From Chalara sp. BL73 (lineage: Eukaryota > Ascomycota > Leotiomycetes > Helotiales), in NCBI GenBank assembly GCA_918026815.1, contig CAKJVC010000171.1:248001-312000 (forward strand): a stretch of DNA of 64,000 bases, read 5' to 3'. The notes under the pieces are model-generated. The model was not told where the DNA came from. It saw nothing but the letters and a program-made list of their open reading frames with translations, and made no database searches. Position numbers and translations under genes: made by a program. The stretch's first letter is position 1. Each line of letters opens with the position of its first letter. Below, piece after piece: positions 1 through 12,100 of this stretch.

Positions 1-119
1 AAGAGAATGCTGTCGAGGTTCTCGGGATCCGCGCTAGAGACAGCCAGCACATCATGACATGAGTGCTCTGGTAAGATCCACGAGGTTGAGAGAGAAGACA
101 GTCTTACACCATCGGCCAC

Positions 120-691
120 CTAAATATCATCGATCTCGACATTTTTGCCATCAGACTCCTCATCACTGCGATCCTCGTCGAATTCGAAGTTGCAGTCTCC
201 CTCGCCTTCCTGGCCATATGTATCGGTCTCGTTGATCTTCGCAGACTCAGGCAACTCGCCATAAGCCTTCAAACTTCTGGCCTCATCTGCGCTGTACTTT
301 AGGATGACATCTCCCTTCTCGTCTTGGTAGTCGCGAAGCGAGAGGAGGATGATATCGCCTTGGTTGATCCAGACTTTCTTGCGCAGCTTGCCACGGATAT
401 GTGCGAGACGTTTGGAGCCATCGAAGCAGAGCGCTTCTAGGCGACCGTTTCCGAGCATCTTGAGGACTTGTGCGTATTCTGGTGGAGGGGTAAGCTGATA
501 TTCAGATGAGACCGGAGTGACGACCTCTTACCTTGCCCTTCTTCCTTGAACGTAAGTTCACGCTTCTCGTTGTCGTTCTCGTTCTTTCCACGACGACGAT
601 TCTTGCCTCCCTAAATTATCTCGTATTAAATTATCTAAATACCATGGCTGACGTGGCGGAGAGCACATACCTTTCCCTTATTCTTAGGCAT
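120..691 (-). CDS. tif11: Translation initiation factor eIF1A
   Basis: Exons 691-671, 610-532 and 478-120 join in frame to give 152 residues. The start is [19 protein letters not shown], the conserved basic N-terminal tail of eIF1A; the middle ([29 protein letters not shown], about residues 38-66, read in pieces) is the S1/OB RNA-binding fold; the end is an acidic tail finishing EIDDI, as in other eukaryotic eIF1A proteins. The factor binds the 40S A site and promotes scanning and start-codon selection in the cytoplasm. Length matches the family (about 145-155 aa). The first intron follows codon 7 and the second splits a codon. It is divergent from the next gene over about 400 bp. No anomaly seen. 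Confidence 0.96.
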
Positions 692-1092
692 ATTGACTAA
701 TTTTTCTTCGTAAGCTGTGTATGGAGAATTTTCTTGCGCAATAGAGTATGAATTTCAGCGCCCGTGTGTCGCAGTTAGATGGCTCTGAACTTGTATCTTT
801 GATTCTGACCGTGAAGGAGTGACGGTGGAGGGGTTGTTGGCGATATTTATGGTGTGAAAATGCCCGCTAAATTAGCGCGGCGTGGGCTGTACCACGTTGC
901 CTGTGACTGAATCTGCTTAACGGTTCCAACCAAATTCTATCCACAAATTTACTAACAATGAAGAACTACCATGAAGGATTAATGTAGTGTGTGGTATCAG
1001 TGTTGAATATTACAACATGAGGCACACCAGCACTTTCAAAACTGGTTTAATGTTCTGCGACTATCGCAACACCACCCACGCCATCAGCAAAC
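692..1092. promoter_or_regulatory. Divergent intergenic region, eIF1A / uncharacterised gene
   Basis: About 400 bp lie between two divergent start codons. It must hold both promoters. I see no recognisable motif beyond ordinary mixed sequence and no convincing extra coding frame. Confidence 0.5.
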
Positions 1093-1881
1093 ATGTTCGA
1101 GAAGACAGTGAGGCTAAGGAATATCATAAAAAGGCCTCCAGAACCCGTCAATCGAAGTGCTCTGCAAGCCTGGGCGCATACTGAGAAGCACATCCTTCCG
1201 AATAATAAAATACAGGGGCGCACGCTATCCGCCGTTGAGCCTCCGCAGAAAAATGATATAAGGCAATTTCCACCTTACCCTGCTAAGCGTCCGCAGAGAA
1301 ACGTAATAAATTTGAATGCACAGAATCTGAGAAGAGGTGCAATCCCTGTCCTGCCAGAGAAAAGGGCCTTCAACTTCAGCTTTGCAGCCGTTCGTGCATA
1401 TACCTACACGGCTGGGTGCTATCAGAATCAAGGGGTATTGTTAGAGCATTACCAAAACCGCTGGGAAACAAGACGGGAGCCTCTATGGAGCGGTTTTGTC
1501 ACAACAAGATTCAAAGGCAGCATAGCTGAGGAACGCGCAGGAGTTAGACGAACTATTCGGAGTTTGATTGTGAGGAGACTACGAACTGCATTTGCGCTGG
1601 CTATGGAAAATAATGGGTTTACGAAGGATGGAACACGGTTGGACGGGTCTGGACGTAACATATTCGGAACTGTGCAATTTGTGGGAGAGCAACCTGCACT
1701 GATGATGAGTACCCAAGACATTCTGCCACAGATGGATTACGCTGTGAAGTGTATGATATCTAGTCAGAAATGGGAGTCGAAGCGTACCGAAAAATCGCAG
1801 CAAGCAAGTCAAAGGGCTAGAGGAAAGAAGGCCCCAAAGCAGAAAATGGGAATTAACCGTTCGCAAGCTCGAGGGACATAG
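1093..1881 (+). CDS. Uncharacterised basic protein, 262 aa
   Basis: A single intact ORF of 262 residues that I do not recognise by name. It begins MFEKTVRLRNIIKRPPEP. The N-terminal 90 residues are basic and Pro/Gln rich; the middle (about residues 95-215) looks like a folded, mostly helical region with several Trp, Tyr and Arg residues, including YQNRWETRREPLWSGFVTTR; the last 35 residues are Lys/Gln/Arg rich and probably disordered. There is no obvious membrane segment. The Arg-rich, acid-poor start could act as a mitochondrial presequence, but this is only a possibility. Codon use and protein-like composition support a real gene. An upstream exon cannot be excluded. A shorter overlapping ORF at 987-1184 is a shadow. 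Confidence 0.7.
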   Translation: MFEKTVRLRNIIKRPPEPVNRSALQAWAHTEKHILPNNKIQGRTLSAVEPPQKNDIRQFPPYPAKRPQRNVINLNAQNLRRGAIPVLPEKRAFNFSFAAVRAYTYTAGCYQNQGVLLEHYQNRWETRREPLWSGFVTTRFKGSIAEERAGVRRTIRSLIVRRLRTAFALAMENNGFTKDGTRLDGSGRNIFGTVQFVGEQPALMMSTQDILPQMDYAVKCMISSQKWESKRTEKSQQASQRARGKKAPKQKMGINRSQARGT

Positions 1882-2267
1882 CATACGTATGCGTATATAT
1901 GTAAACTAAGTATAGAATGTATATATAGACATGATAAGAAAGGGCAGTTCTATTGCTGGTGCTAATGATTGCTACATAATGTATATGATAAACAGCAGAT
2001 TACTAGATGCGGGTATGCAGGAATGCGACTTCAAACTCTTTTTCTATGCTGCATTGATATCAATCGACATCGTCAAGTGTGATGTAAAGAGTAAAAGCAC
2101 TGGTTTCTGAGTCTAGAGATACTCTGAATATTTGCTGCTCGCTTCCCCTATTATCAGCCTTGTGAGAAATCGACCAATCAGAATGCATCCTGTCCACCTC
2201 GAGCCTGACCGGACCGTGTCTTCCTTAATACCTCCAAACCTCAACTATCACCGAGAAACAAGACACA
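1882..2267. promoter_or_regulatory. Intergenic, 3' end of uncharacterised gene and CHS5 promoter
   Basis: 386 bp between tandem genes. AT-rich at 1885-2000 (likely 3' UTR and polyadenylation region) and then mixed sequence leading to the CHS5 start. No gene seen. Confidence 0.45.
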
Positions 2268-3456
2268 ATGCTGATCTCATTAACGGTCGGCAAGGTTGAC
2301 GCCGGCGTCGCTGTTCTGCTAACCCAAGACAAAAGACTTGTATGATTTCAAGGCCCACCTACGCTGTAGGATACAATACTCACAGTTATCGCAGATCGAA
2401 TTTCCGTCCATTCTCCTCCCACCCAATATCTCTTCTGGCAGCATAGTTGACATCACCGTCGCACGCAATTTTGCTTCAGAGCAGAAATCAGAAGCCTCCT
2501 TCAACGCACTACAAGACGCAATCTACTCATCTTTTGGAGAAACCGAGCCTGCAGTCCCTGTACTTCGGTGTCGAAATGCCACACAAACCTCTGTAGTTCT
2601 GGAGTGGGATCCAATTGAGCATGCCACCGCAGATGTTCTGGCTTTGTCCCTGTTCCGCAATGGGCAGAAGGCAGGCAATATTCCTCGACCAACTGTGATG
2701 CAGAGCACAAAGATAAGCGGATTGGCAGTCGATACGGAATACACATTTTATTTGGTCTTGAGGACAAGCGCAGGTATATTTAGTAGCGAGAAGTTGGTAG
2801 TAAGGACTCATAAGATGACGGATCTAAGCGGTATCACAGTCACAGCAGGCTACCTACCTGCTCCATTGAAGGAGAGCCTCGAGCGAGCAGTTGAGAGGAT
2901 TGGGGCAAAGATCGCAGATTCCGTGAGAATCGATACCACGCATTTCATCACGACGGAAGGGAGAGGTATTGCATGGGAGAAGGCTGTTGAGATGAATATC
3001 CCTGTCGTACGACCAGAGTGGATTGAGGGTTGTGCAAGCGCAGGCAGGATCGTTGGGGTTAGGCAATACTATCTAGATGCCGATCCAAAACTGCGCACAA
3101 TTGTCTCAAACCCCATCCCGCTGAAACCACAACCAGAGCAGCCGAAAGAAGCACCATTACCTAGTCCACCTGCCACGAATGGAAACGGCCACGCATCACA
3201 GCAACCAGTACCTCCAACCCCTCCTGCAAAAGACGCACAACCTGAAGAAAGCAGCGAGGAGGAAGATGAGGAAGAAGACGCCAAAAGCGCAATTCAAGAG
3301 GAACAAAAAGTACGAGTGGAAGACCGGGAACAGCATAAGGTTGCCCTACGTCCAACAAAACCAGTATCGGAGTCTGAGGATAAAGAGGGTGAGAGTGATG
3401 GAGAATCCGGATCTAAGACGCCTGGTGGTGCGAGCTTCCAAAACGTTGAACTATAA
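2268..3456 (+). CDS. chs5: Chs5, exomer scaffold (chitin synthase export)
   Basis: Exons 2268-2339 and 2395-3456 give 377 residues. The first exon encodes MLISLTVGKVDAGVAVLLTQ, the characteristic Chs5 start; the 55-nt intron ends at CAG before ATCGAATTT, restoring the family sequence LIEFPSILLPPNISSGSI. Domain order: N-terminal dimerisation segment (1-70), fibronectin type III (about 75-165, with TQTSVVLEWDP and DTEYTFYLVLRT), BRCT (about 166-265, with GAKIADSVRIDTTHFITTEG and VVRPEWIEGC), then an acidic Pro/Ser/Glu-rich tail ending FQNVEL. Chs5 is the core of exomer, an Arf1-dependent adaptor at the trans-Golgi that sends chitin synthase and other cargo to the plasma membrane. Length is shorter than the yeast protein but usual for filamentous fungi. 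Confidence 0.95.
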
Positions 3457-3805
3457 ACATAGTCAAAATGTAGTACTAAATTTTCTTCCCAAGCACTTTA
3501 GCATTCACCGCGGACTGCGAGCGTGAGCGAGGTGGTTGGGCTCTATTTGCCCTAGATATGAGTGGCATAAAATAATGATAGCGCAATCCCAAACTGATCT
3601 TCATGCCACATGCCGATGGAGCATACGTCTTTTCCAACGGCATTGTGTTTTTTTCTGGTTTTTTTGCGAGGGGGGTGAGAGCCTGTGCTATTGTGATATT
3701 CAACGAATCGCGTTCCTCTCTGCAACATTCTCTATATTGCTGAGTAGCGGTTTGCGCATATCCCACATAGACCGACCCGCATCATCCGCCCGTCCATCTG
3801 TTTCA
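3457..3805. other. Convergent intergenic region CHS5 / SDR
   Basis: 349 bp between two convergent stop codons; a T-rich stretch near 3648-3666 suits a 3' end. No gene seen. Confidence 0.4.
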
Positions 3806-4973
3806 TCAGGGCAAAATCTCCTCCCCTCTCCAGTCCCAGAACCTTCCCCTTCGATCCAACCCCACGCCAGCCGCGACTTCCCACAGCTTGCGCGCCGCAA
3901 ACTCCGGGCTAAACAGCTTGTCGGCCGGCGTGCTACGCCAGAAATCCTTACTCAGATCCGTCTTCACGGTTCCCGGATGGTACGCTATGGCCATTGCGTT
4001 GTCGCCACTCTTGTTTTGCCTTTTTGCGATTCGAGATTAGCGTCTCAAGTTGAGAGGATGCTCGGGCAAAGAGATGAGGGAGGCGGGAAGATGACCTACA
4101 GGTAATTGTCAAAGGTCCTGCTGATGCTCGTCACGCCTGCTTTCGATGCGCGGTAGGAATACCAGCCTCCGAGCTTGTTATCTGAGGTAGAGCCTACGCG
4201 GGCGGACATGCTGAGCCAGAGCTAGGGGACGAGTTAGTCTTAGCCATGCGTTTATAGTAAAGAAAGAGGGAAGTGAAATATACCGCATGGTCTGGCAAAC
4301 CGGTGGCATCTTTGGTCTGGGAAGCGATATCTGTATGTTTTGTTGGGAGGAATCCCCAGAAGTGCTTCATGAGCAGCAGTGGCCCAACTATTAGACTCGA
4401 GTCAGCAAGCGCTCAAGCACCGATGCTTCAGCAAATCCGAAATCTCAGAGCCGATGGCTTTACGTACTTGTATTAACAGCAAAAGTCTGAGTAAGCATTG
4501 TATGGTCAATCTGACTTGGTGACTTCTCTGGATGTAATATCCCTGGAACTATAAATGCCAACCGCAGGTGATGTGATTTTGGCTACCCTCTCTCAAATCA
4601 GCTTTGCTCTTATGTCCAAGAGCCTGAAATGCTTTTCCTTTGCACGGTGCTTCCCGTCTTAGTGCATAATCGACTGACCGGAAACTGCTCCATAGCCTGT
4701 TCGGCCGCTCTTTGTATCGACTTCTCATCTATGTGCTTCAGCTCCTGTCAACCCGAGAAAAAATATAAATGGAGATATACCAGAAACATCCACTTCTAGG
4801 ACCGTCAGTCTATCCCTGAAATTCCTATCTAGCTCCTGCAAAATCTTCTTCTTCGTTCCACAAGGATCTTTCCTCACGGTAGCAATCACAGGGATCGTTG
4901 TGTTCTGCAGTACTTGTCGACTTAAATGCAGGCCGATTCCCCTGCTTGCAGGCGACACGAGTGACCATGCCAT
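3806..4973 (-). CDS. Short-chain dehydrogenase/reductase (SDR)
   Basis: Six exons (4973-4781, 4728-4679, 4582-4468, 4387-4284, 4221-4100, 4019-3806) join in frame to 265 residues. Visible SDR landmarks are the N-terminal cofactor turn SPASRGIG (residues 7-14), VDVSDEKSI (adenine-binding Asp region), FAVNTIGP, the catalytic Ser near 160 and Tyr177-x3-Lys181 in YSYRASK, and PGTVKTDLS after the active site. The usual NNAG motif is replaced by IVPGIL, seen in a fungal subfamily of C-factor-like SDRs. It should be a cytosolic NAD(P)H-dependent oxidoreductase of unknown substrate. Exon 2 must start after ACATAG (4729), not after the nearer CAG, because only that choice keeps the frame open and restores the DVSDEKSI motif. 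The last intron ends in an unusual A-rich acceptor (AAAAAG). It is intact. Confidence 0.9.
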
Positions 4974-5446
4974 CTCTCTTCGGTCCTCAAATTACGTTGA
5001 TGAAGTAAGTTTGAGAAGAAAGAAATAAATAGTATTAATATTCTGTTACTACAAAGTTCGAGCTTGAGTGAGCTCCAGCAATCTAAGCTTCAAAGTCGAT
5101 GACAGCATGATCAAGGACAGGGATAGCTGCACGCTGGATCTACTACCCGCCGCTAAAACATGGGAGCCTTACATATTCTGTGGGTCATAGATCTAGTCAT
5201 CCTGCCTAAGTCCATTACTGATATGAGGGAGACATCTTTCAACAGAGGATTATAAATTTGCTAATGTCCCATGAACCTTGATCCTCGACACGACATGATG
5301 TCGACTAGGCGAGCCCGAATACGAGGTTTATTTGCTTGATTCATGGTGAATTATCTGCAAAAGTATATGTAAGATATAGCTATATCTGCAGTGCTTTTAT
5401 ACAAAGGAGATCATATTCACGATTTCTTATTGGTGTCAAGCTCATC
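4974..5446. promoter_or_regulatory. Intergenic, SDR promoter and 3' end of the 722-aa gene
   Basis: 473 bp upstream of the minus-strand SDR and downstream of the next minus-strand gene. AT-rich, no coding frame or motif that I can support. Confidence 0.4.
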
Positions 5447-7665
5447 CTAGTACACGCTGCCATTTGTTCGTCCCCTTTCAATACCTGTTCTTCTTGCCGG
5501 ACCCTGTGACTGGCGCATCACTGGTTGCTCCTCCTCATCTTGCTCTTCCATCCGCTCTTGGACCAGTATACGGCTAAGTCCACTAAAGTTCTTCGCCATA
5601 CCACTCATAGCATGCAGCAGGATCGCATTGTCCTTCTCGATTTTGCTGAGCCTCGCGTCTACCTCCCTTTCCCTTAACAACGAATTCCGCTTCGTCCTCC
5701 TTTGTTCTCGCCGCATGTCCAGTTTACTCTTTGACGATCGTAAAGGTGGAGTAGATTTCCTTTCTCGAGCGATCATCCTTGGGAGCGTCTCGGAATCTGA
5801 GCCGCCCGCAAATTTCATGGATCGTGGTGTATGAGACTCTTGCGGACGAGAATTATTAGATGTGGGTAGCGAGTCGTGCTTTTGTAATTTGGTAGGTTTC
5901 TTTGGAGGTCTCAATACCCAGTCAGAAATATACACATTGCCAGTGAAGGGCGCCAGTTCTGCCACCACCATTATGTCTGTGAGACTGTTCTTGTTCTGAT
6001 GTTGTGACTTTTCGGTAGAAAGCTTTCTTCGACCCACTGGAAGCGATGGCGCAGTGCTAGGCCTAATATTGAGTGACGGCTCCCGACTAATATCCGAAAG
6101 TGCAACTCGCTTGCTTTTGGCTTCCCGGAGGGCTGCGATGTCCCTTTCCTTCTTAGCTTTGACTCGTTCTTTCCGGGCTTGTCGTGCTGATCCAATAACG
6201 TCGTCTCTTCCACGTTGACTAGGCACTGGAGGATTTGAATTGGTTTGGTGTTTTGCCACTCTGGGGTTGATTTCTTGTATGCCAAGTGGAGAAGGAGAAG
6301 ACGGCTGAGAAACAAAGTACGGAAGACAATGGCTTTCTACTTCTTCTTTCAACGAGCGATTGGGAACTTCAGGTAGGTTCCTTGTGGGTGCTGGAGTAGG
6401 AGAAGGCAGCTGTGATGTATATCCGCGGGCAAATTCTGCAGTGCCATAAAATATTGGGGATACGTTTCCTGAGTTTTCTGACATTAAGGATGATCTAGGC
6501 TGTACATCTCTGCCTAAGTTGATGATAGTGTCAAGTGTTTGTGGAACTACAACCTGACTAGATCTTGCGATCTTTGACGAGATGCTGGAATTCCGTACCG
6601 GGAGTCCAAGCGCTCTCGGTATACTGGATGTATTTGATGCGCTGCTGATTTCTCTAGAGTGTGCCTGTGGGGTAGATATAGAGGCAGTACTATATGCGGT
6701 ACCACCAGAGTGTCGAGGATCTAGAGATAATTGACTATTCTTTCTTTTGTGCTTATTGTCAAGGTCTGATCTTCGAATCTGGGAGTCGTATCTCTCCAAC
6801 ATCTTCACACTCTCTGAGTCTAGATGTTGGGCCACTGGCGCGGTCGCAGGCACTGAAGGAGAGGTTCTACCATTGATACACTGGTACAATCGAGGAGACT
6901 TTTGCTCGTGCGCCTCACAAACGGGGGGTAAGGCATTAGTGGGCTTTATGACTATGACCGGTCCAGACTCCGATCTTTCTTTGGGTTGTTTGGGCTGCTC
7001 TATAGGATGTTGCTGCAGAGGTGATCTTACTTCCTGATGATAGGGATAATCATACTCGATAGGGATAGATATCGCTATATGGCGATGCCCATCTGTGGTT
7101 TTCGCCGAGATCGCGCTATCTGGCAGGCGCAACAGCTTCGGGGGGGTGGCTGGTTTCCTTCTTGTATGTTTTCCAAATAACTTCAAGGCCGAGCGTTTCA
7201 TTCTATTACGATCTGAGTTGCCTGGATCTGGAATTGACATAAAATTTCCTGGAGGCGGTTCCTATTCAAGTTGAGCAGTTTTTCATGTAAAGACCAGAAA
7301 CATCGTAATACCTTGGTCCTCAAGAACTCTGATAAGGCTCTCATGCTCTCTCGATTGGTTAATATCAGTTCCATTTCCTGTGACCGGCTTAATGGCATGG
7401 CCGAGGAGTCTCCTATAGTCGACATCCTGGGTTCTGACTTCCACCTGTTCATTCGTGGTCCACTCGTTTCTGATTTACCGAATTGTTCGTGCAGTATTGA
7501 TTGCGATTTGGAATACATGGTGAATCTCCTTGTTCTTTCCTGGATGTCACATGGGCTTTGCGAATTCGCCGAGACTTTTTGATCTACATGGAACGAGGAA
7601 CCTAGTTTCGTCTTCTCGCCTTTGATCATTAGATGCGGGTGTAGTATTTTCAAGGCTGAAGGCAT
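5447..7665 (-). CDS. Uncharacterised Ser/Pro-rich protein with C-terminal coiled coil, 722 aa
   Basis: Two exons (7665-7312 and 7261-5447) join in phase 0 across a 50-nt GTATTA...TAG intron, giving 722 residues. The start MPSALKILHPHLMIKGEKTK is followed by a short helical segment (SRSQEMELILTNRESMRALSEFLRTK, about residues 93-118, read in pieces). Residues 120-620 are a long low-complexity Ser/Pro/Arg/Lys region with many candidate phosphosites; 430-460 contains an ordered-looking stretch (LTDIMVVAELAPFTGNVYIS and a WVLRPP motif); 630-690 is an Arg/Lys/Glu coiled coil (LREREVDARLSKIEKDNAIL). No membrane segment or catalytic motif. A cytoskeletal or signalling scaffold is possible, but I do not recognise the family. 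Confidence 0.8.
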
Positions 7666-9177
7666 GTGGGACCTAGATTATGACTATATGAGTTATACTC
7701 TGAGTACCAGTTAGATTGATTCGTGGTAGTGCCCTTAAATCTTGTGCTCAACATACCACGAATTGGGTGTTAGAATTTCGTCAGCTCTAGGTAGACATGC
7801 AGGCGGTAAGTCACAGCGTAGTGCGGAACTGGACGAATATTTGCGCCATAGCACGTTTATGGATAGGTAGGCTTCATAATGTCAAGCTCTTCGCCTCAGC
7901 AATGTAGTTGTGTTTATGCCAATTGCTAACATAGATACGGGACAAGAAAAAGTCTCTAGATGTGCGGGGGAGAACCAGGACGAGAAATCTTGCAAAGCTA
8001 GAAGTACCGTCCTCTATAATCGGAGGGCTGCGGTCAAGGGGTGGTATAGAAAGAGATTTGGCAAAGCGAGAGATAGCACCTTCACGTTTGGATGGGCCCT
8101 CTTGCTCTGGCGTGAAGAACTTCAGGGTATAAAATCTTCAGTTGGGAGAGGGGAAAAGGAACGAAACCGCAAGTGACTGAGGGGACAAAAAGAAAGGAAC
8201 GCCTTCTTGCGATATACTTTTGCTAGCACCCCATGCTCGCGCCAATGTTTAGGACCACTTGACGACCAATGGTGGATTAGTTAGTGTAGTATCAAGCCCG
8301 GGGTGGCATTGTGATAGTTCATTCCGGCGCGACGGGTTGGGGTAGGGGGTTGGGGCCCGGTCCAGGTTGGAGACAGGGACAGGAGATGAGCATCAAGTTG
8401 AAAATGGAGATGAACGCCTCAATTTACCAAATTCGAAACGGATCTTGGCAAGTACCGCCCGGCAACGGGATCGTATGAGCCGGTCTATAGTACAACATGA
8501 GGATGGAGGGAGATGAGATACACAGTACAGAGTGGATGGACTGCAGTGGAGTATAGAGCGGAGCACAGAGAGGTAAAGCTGACACCGGATCGAAATGGGA
8601 GAACGAACAGAGATGACCGCTGGCGTTGATGTGAGAGGATAGAGGATTCACGAGGGATGAGATGAGGAGGATGATGAGAGAGGAGGAGGAGGAGCGATGA
8701 TTATTGCAACCGTGATGGTGGGTGATGGGCTTGCAGCCAGTTCTTGATTTGTGCTTGGCAAAACTCTACGGAGAGTTTTCCAGATCGTCATGCATTCCCC
8801 CGCCAATCCTCGTTACCCTGCACCCGTAACGAAGAAGCAATTCCTCTCGATCTCGGTAGATGCATATGAACGAATACAGTACCGTGCAGCTCCTGTTATT
8901 GGCCATGTCTTGCTATCAGTGTGCTAGAAAATGATAATGCATCAACGTATCTGCGCAGAGATGCTGGCTCACGGGCATGGGGAGAGGAGGCTGGTCGCCG
9001 CGATACAAGCATCTCATGGTCATCAGCACGAACAGAAACGTGTCCGCTCGCTCTTTTCTCCTGCGAGTCTAGATATACTATACCTGCCTCCAGGATGTTT
9101 ATATGCTATCAACTCTATGCCTTAAATGCTACCATGTCCATGCTAAATCAACGCCTTTAACTCCGATTAGATCCTGA
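7666..9177. promoter_or_regulatory. 1.5-kb intergenic region between the 722-aa gene and SEN1
   Basis: Promoter of the 722-aa gene plus the 3' region of SEN1. It includes a purine-rich stretch around 8640-8700 (GAGGA repeats). Short ORFs on both strands have no protein-like composition. No gene supported. Confidence 0.45.
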
Positions 9178-12100
9178 CTATGGCCGTCTCTGTGGCTTTT
9201 TGCGTTGGATAAACGGATCCTTTGGTGCTTTTTTGCGTGGTGGCTGAAAATTAGCATCAGCAAAACAAGGAACGAAACGCAATTGCAAGAAAAGAAGAAA
9301 GAAGGAATTAAGACATCACTTACAGGAGGGCCTGGCGGTCGTGATGGTTGTGCTGGAGCTGGCGTAGGGTTGGCTGCCTTTTGTGCAGCATATGCGGCTT
9401 CAAGGCTGGGGGCCTTGTTCTTTTTTAGGGGCTGGATCTGAAAAGAACCACTCAGTTTTATGAGTCCAATCAGATTTTGGGGATGTCACTTACCTTCTTG
9501 AGCTCACTACTCTCTACATCATTGGTGGGCTCTCTAGTTCTCTTTCCATGCTGATTGATGCCCAGTGTGGACAATTCAATGCCTAGTTTCCTGTTTTGTG
9601 AATTAGCTAGTCAATCTTCTTGACAGATCAGAATAGAAAATATATTGTGACGACTTGGAAGCAACGTTAGGTTTATCTAGACTTACCGCGATTCATGCTT
9701 CGCCATAGGTTGACCGACGTCTGAGCCATCCAAAGATAGCTTTTCTGATTCTTGAGCACGCATACTTTGTGGAACCTGTCTAGGTTCTAGAGACGCGTCG
9801 CTACCAATATTCGCCGACGATGATCGCGAACTTGTGGCATTGAAGGCATCAACCATCTCGACATCATTATAGTCAATCAGTGGTACATCATGAGATGTAG
9901 GCCGTGATAGAAGTGATATGATATCGCCGCCTGTATATCGATTGCGAGTTTTGGCATCATCTATAAGCTTACCCCAGTACTCGCCGCGTTGTAAGGCTAC
10001 TGAGTCGCCAAGCACCCAGAGAGACGATTTGGCTCTAGTCAAGCCTACGTTCATACGTCTGATATCTCCTAAGAACCCGATACCTTTCGAATCTTTTGCC
10101 CGAACACAGGAGAAGATAATGATCTCTCGCTCTCGCCCTTGAAAAGCATCAGTAGTGTTGAACTCGATCTCTTCGAATATGTCATCCCCGTACTGTCGTG
10201 CAAATCGTGCTTTTAATTCGTTCAGTTGCGCTTTATAGGTCGTGATAATGCCGATCTTTCCTCGGAAATCATAATCTCTATAATCCGCTTTTAATCGAGC
10301 GTAGAGCTTCAAGGCTGCGTTGAGTTCTGGAATATTGATGAACGAGTGACCACGAGCTTCTTTAGTCTGCACACCCTCAACATCAAAAAATCTATAGGGA
10401 GCAAGGATGGAGCTTGCATGCCAAGGCTTCGCTCTTAGTTTTGCCATGCCATGGCCATCCAAAAGCCTGCTGTTGTAGAATGTACGACTCGGAAACCAGC
10501 TAATCTCAGGATGCATGCGATATTGCGTGTCGAGGAGATGTATATCTTTGGGGTGGTTCATTTGCATACGAACAAACAGGCTTTGCTCATAGCCAAGTTC
10601 TTTGGCGGATCTGGAGAGAACAGTAGGAGGTAATTGCTCCGGATCTCCAACAAGAATACATTTGGAACAACCATATTTGAGAGGAATCAGAGCACTCAGT
10701 TCTATGCACTGAGCTGCCTCGTCAATAACCACGGTCTCAAATTCGACTTCCAGGTTCCTGAACATATCGTGCCCACTTCCACTCAATGTTGCACATATGA
10801 TATGAGCGCCATCGATAATCTCTTGCTGGAACCGACGACGGTTGATTTCGTTTTGCCGGCTGACAGTATTTCCGCTCTGCTTATCGGCCTCAATCTGATT
10901 TCCGATATATGCTTGCTGCTTTTTTAGTTTGTCGTACTCTCGCTGTAGATTTTCGTATTGAGATTTGTCCTGTCCACGGATTGCCTCCATCTGAGGTCGA
11001 AGTTCGTTGAGGCGTTCTTTGATCGCCCCTGCATCTTTGTGCAACTTCTCTCGACCTTGAAGGAGCTTATTCTGTTCACCATTATCTCCCTCAAGTTTGA
11101 GTCTGACAAGCTCATCTAGCATGACATCTTTCACACTGGAGTTGATGGCATCGCTCCTACCAAGACGAATTACGTTTATTTTTTGAGGAGGTCCATTTAG
11201 TGGCTGGATGCCTTCCTTCAATCTAACAACCAGTTCATCTACGGCAGCGTTACTTGGCGCACATATGAGGAGTTTTTTCTTTGGCTTTGGAAGGGCAGTT
11301 TTGGCCGCGTTTGGGCCATGAGCTTGAGGCCGAACTTTATGTTCTTGTTGCTGTTGCTGTAAGGTTGCAGTCATCAGTGCACCAACCATGGCTACAATTG
11401 TTTTCGTCTTGCCCGAACCTGGTGGACTGCCAGAATGTCAATACTACTAAATTACTCCTATTTCAGCCCACTTACCCTTGAATTAGCGTGAATCCATCAT
11501 TATCATTGGCCGAAAGTATGGCTGTCGCTTGCCCTTTATTTAAGCTGTACTTGTTCGACATGGCTCCAACTTCTTCATCTGAGTACTTCTGGATTGGTGA
11601 CGGTTTGGCTTCCAGGATTTCAGTACAAAGACTAGATGAATGTGAAATTAGTAAACTTGTATCACTTCACCCTACCATTTCCGCCGTTTTCAAATACGTA
11701 ACTATGGAAAACCGTTTCTTGGCTTGAAATATAAGAACTCTATATGATGAAAACTTACTCGTAATATTCCAGACTGCTCAGCGCGGCGAATTCGCGCTGG
11801 GTGGTGGTCATGTCCGCAAGTTTCAAGGCATTAATTTCCCCGTTCGGTGCTAAGCATTGAAGTAAGGATGGCTTGAGATCACGGCTAACGCGATACGTAA
11901 CCTCGACAACATCTTTCTTCCGAGTTGTGCGGTCTACCCGAGCTAAACAATGAGGTTCATCAGGATCATTCAGTGGATCGGCACTCCTTGAGAGAAGTAC
12001 GATGTCGCGTTCCGACACTTGCGTGTCTCTATTCAACGAGAGTGGCATACTAGTGCTCACTTCCATAAACTTATCCACAGATAGACGATTCAATATCTTG

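Noticed and set aside
987..1184. 65-codon ORF overlapping the start of the 262-aa gene
   Set aside because: Different frame, short and without protein-like composition; treated as a shadow.
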